A stretch of 64,000 nucleotides of DNA, from NCBI RefSeq assembly GCF_039679125.1, contig NZ_CP155551.1, positions 3,596,001-3,660,000 of the forward strand, given 5' to 3'. The DNA comes from Blastococcus sp. HT6-4. GTDB taxonomy: Bacteria > Actinomycetota > Actinomycetes > Mycobacteriales > Geodermatophilaceae. The first letter of the stretch is position 1. Every line of letters starts with the position of its first letter. The notes beneath the pieces were generated by a model that saw only the letters and a program-made list of their open reading frames with translations, was not told the DNA's origin and made no database searches. The position numbers and the translations under genes were made by a program. Shown in pieces: positions 63,822-64,000 of the stretch.

Positions 63822-64000
63822 ATGAGCACACAGAAGGTGATCTTCCACGTCGGTACGCCCAAGTCCGGGACGACCTACCTGCAGGATCTCCTGTGGCACT
63901 CCCGGGAGGCCCTGGCCGAGGCCGGGGTCCGCTACCCCGGCGAGGTGCCGGAAGCCCACTTCCACGCCACGCGCGACCTCGCCCAGAACGACTTCAACGG
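63822..64000 (+). CDS. Sulfotransferase-like protein, 3' end outside window
   Basis: Only the first 59 codons are visible from ATG 63822. The N-terminus KVIFHVGTPKSGTTYLQDLL carries the 5'-phosphosulfate loop (residues 11-20) typical of PAPS-dependent sulfotransferases. The acceptor is unknown; a glycan or lipid would fit an envelope locus. Ribosome binding site is weak. Confidence 0.75.
   Translation, partial: MSTQKVIFHVGTPKSGTTYLQDLLWHSREALAEAGVRYPGEVPEAHFHATRDLAQNDFN

Overview
The window is very GC-rich, uses GTG (and some TTG) start codons freely, has short gaps between genes and is almost entirely coding. Its gene content is that of a free-living actinobacterium: MtrAB, WhiB2-type regulator, F420 biosynthesis, galactan and arabinan cell-wall enzymes, AccD5/AccE/Maf and BirA. 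The gene order follows mycobacterial synteny but is interleaved with other genes. A Geodermatophilaceae-like organism (Blastococcus, Geodermatophilus, Modestobacter) is my best inference; the sequence alone does not prove it. I recognise no tRNA, rRNA, insertion sequence, prophage or CRISPR array.

Region 1 (1-22 kb) is a conserved housekeeping block. It holds the mtrA-mtrB two-component system, ahcY, an exported HNH/Excalibur lipoprotein, manA, glpD and a DUF808 membrane protein. Then come a SIS-domain protein, a Trm112-like protein, manB, a DUF3499 protein, a degenerate metallopeptidase, whiB, fbiA-fbiB (coenzyme F420) and rmlA. An AlkA-like glycosylase, an SDR, a GDP-mannose pyrophosphorylase and a WbbL-like rhamnosyltransferase follow. 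Most of these supply nucleotide sugars or control the cell wall.

Region 2 (22-46 kb) is an envelope-polysaccharide region. glf, glfT2 and glfT1 make galactan, and wzm-wzt export it. Two very large LGFP-repeat wall proteins follow, one of them a peptidoglycan amidase. An LCP ligase, a GtrB-GtrA-flavoprotein operon, one Emb arabinosyltransferase, and a LicD-methyltransferase fusion with a coiled-coil partner complete it. Both LGFP genes contain long tandem DNA repeats (318 bp and 324 bp) made of paired repeat units.

Region 3 (45.9-51.7 kb) is the part I find most novel. A BlaI/MecI-type repressor and an M56 membrane protease sit among genes for extracytoplasmic thiol and probably copper handling: a Sco1 lipoprotein, a Met-rich SHOCT membrane protein, two TlpA-type thioredoxins (one frameshifted in a C7 tract), a BNR lipoprotein and CcdA. 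Five 17-bp dyads of the form TACTA-N7-TAGTA, with mismatches, lie before all four transcription units and define a putative regulon.

Region 4 (51.7-64 kb) returns to housekeeping genes: acyl-CoA dehydrogenase, purE-purK, a methyltransferase, sbcCD, a PH-domain protein, birA, accD5-accE-maf and the start of a sulfotransferase-like gene. Across the window many first genes have a TANNNT -10 hexamer only 6-10 nt before the start codon, which suggests leaderless mRNAs. Several operons end in long GC-rich hairpins.
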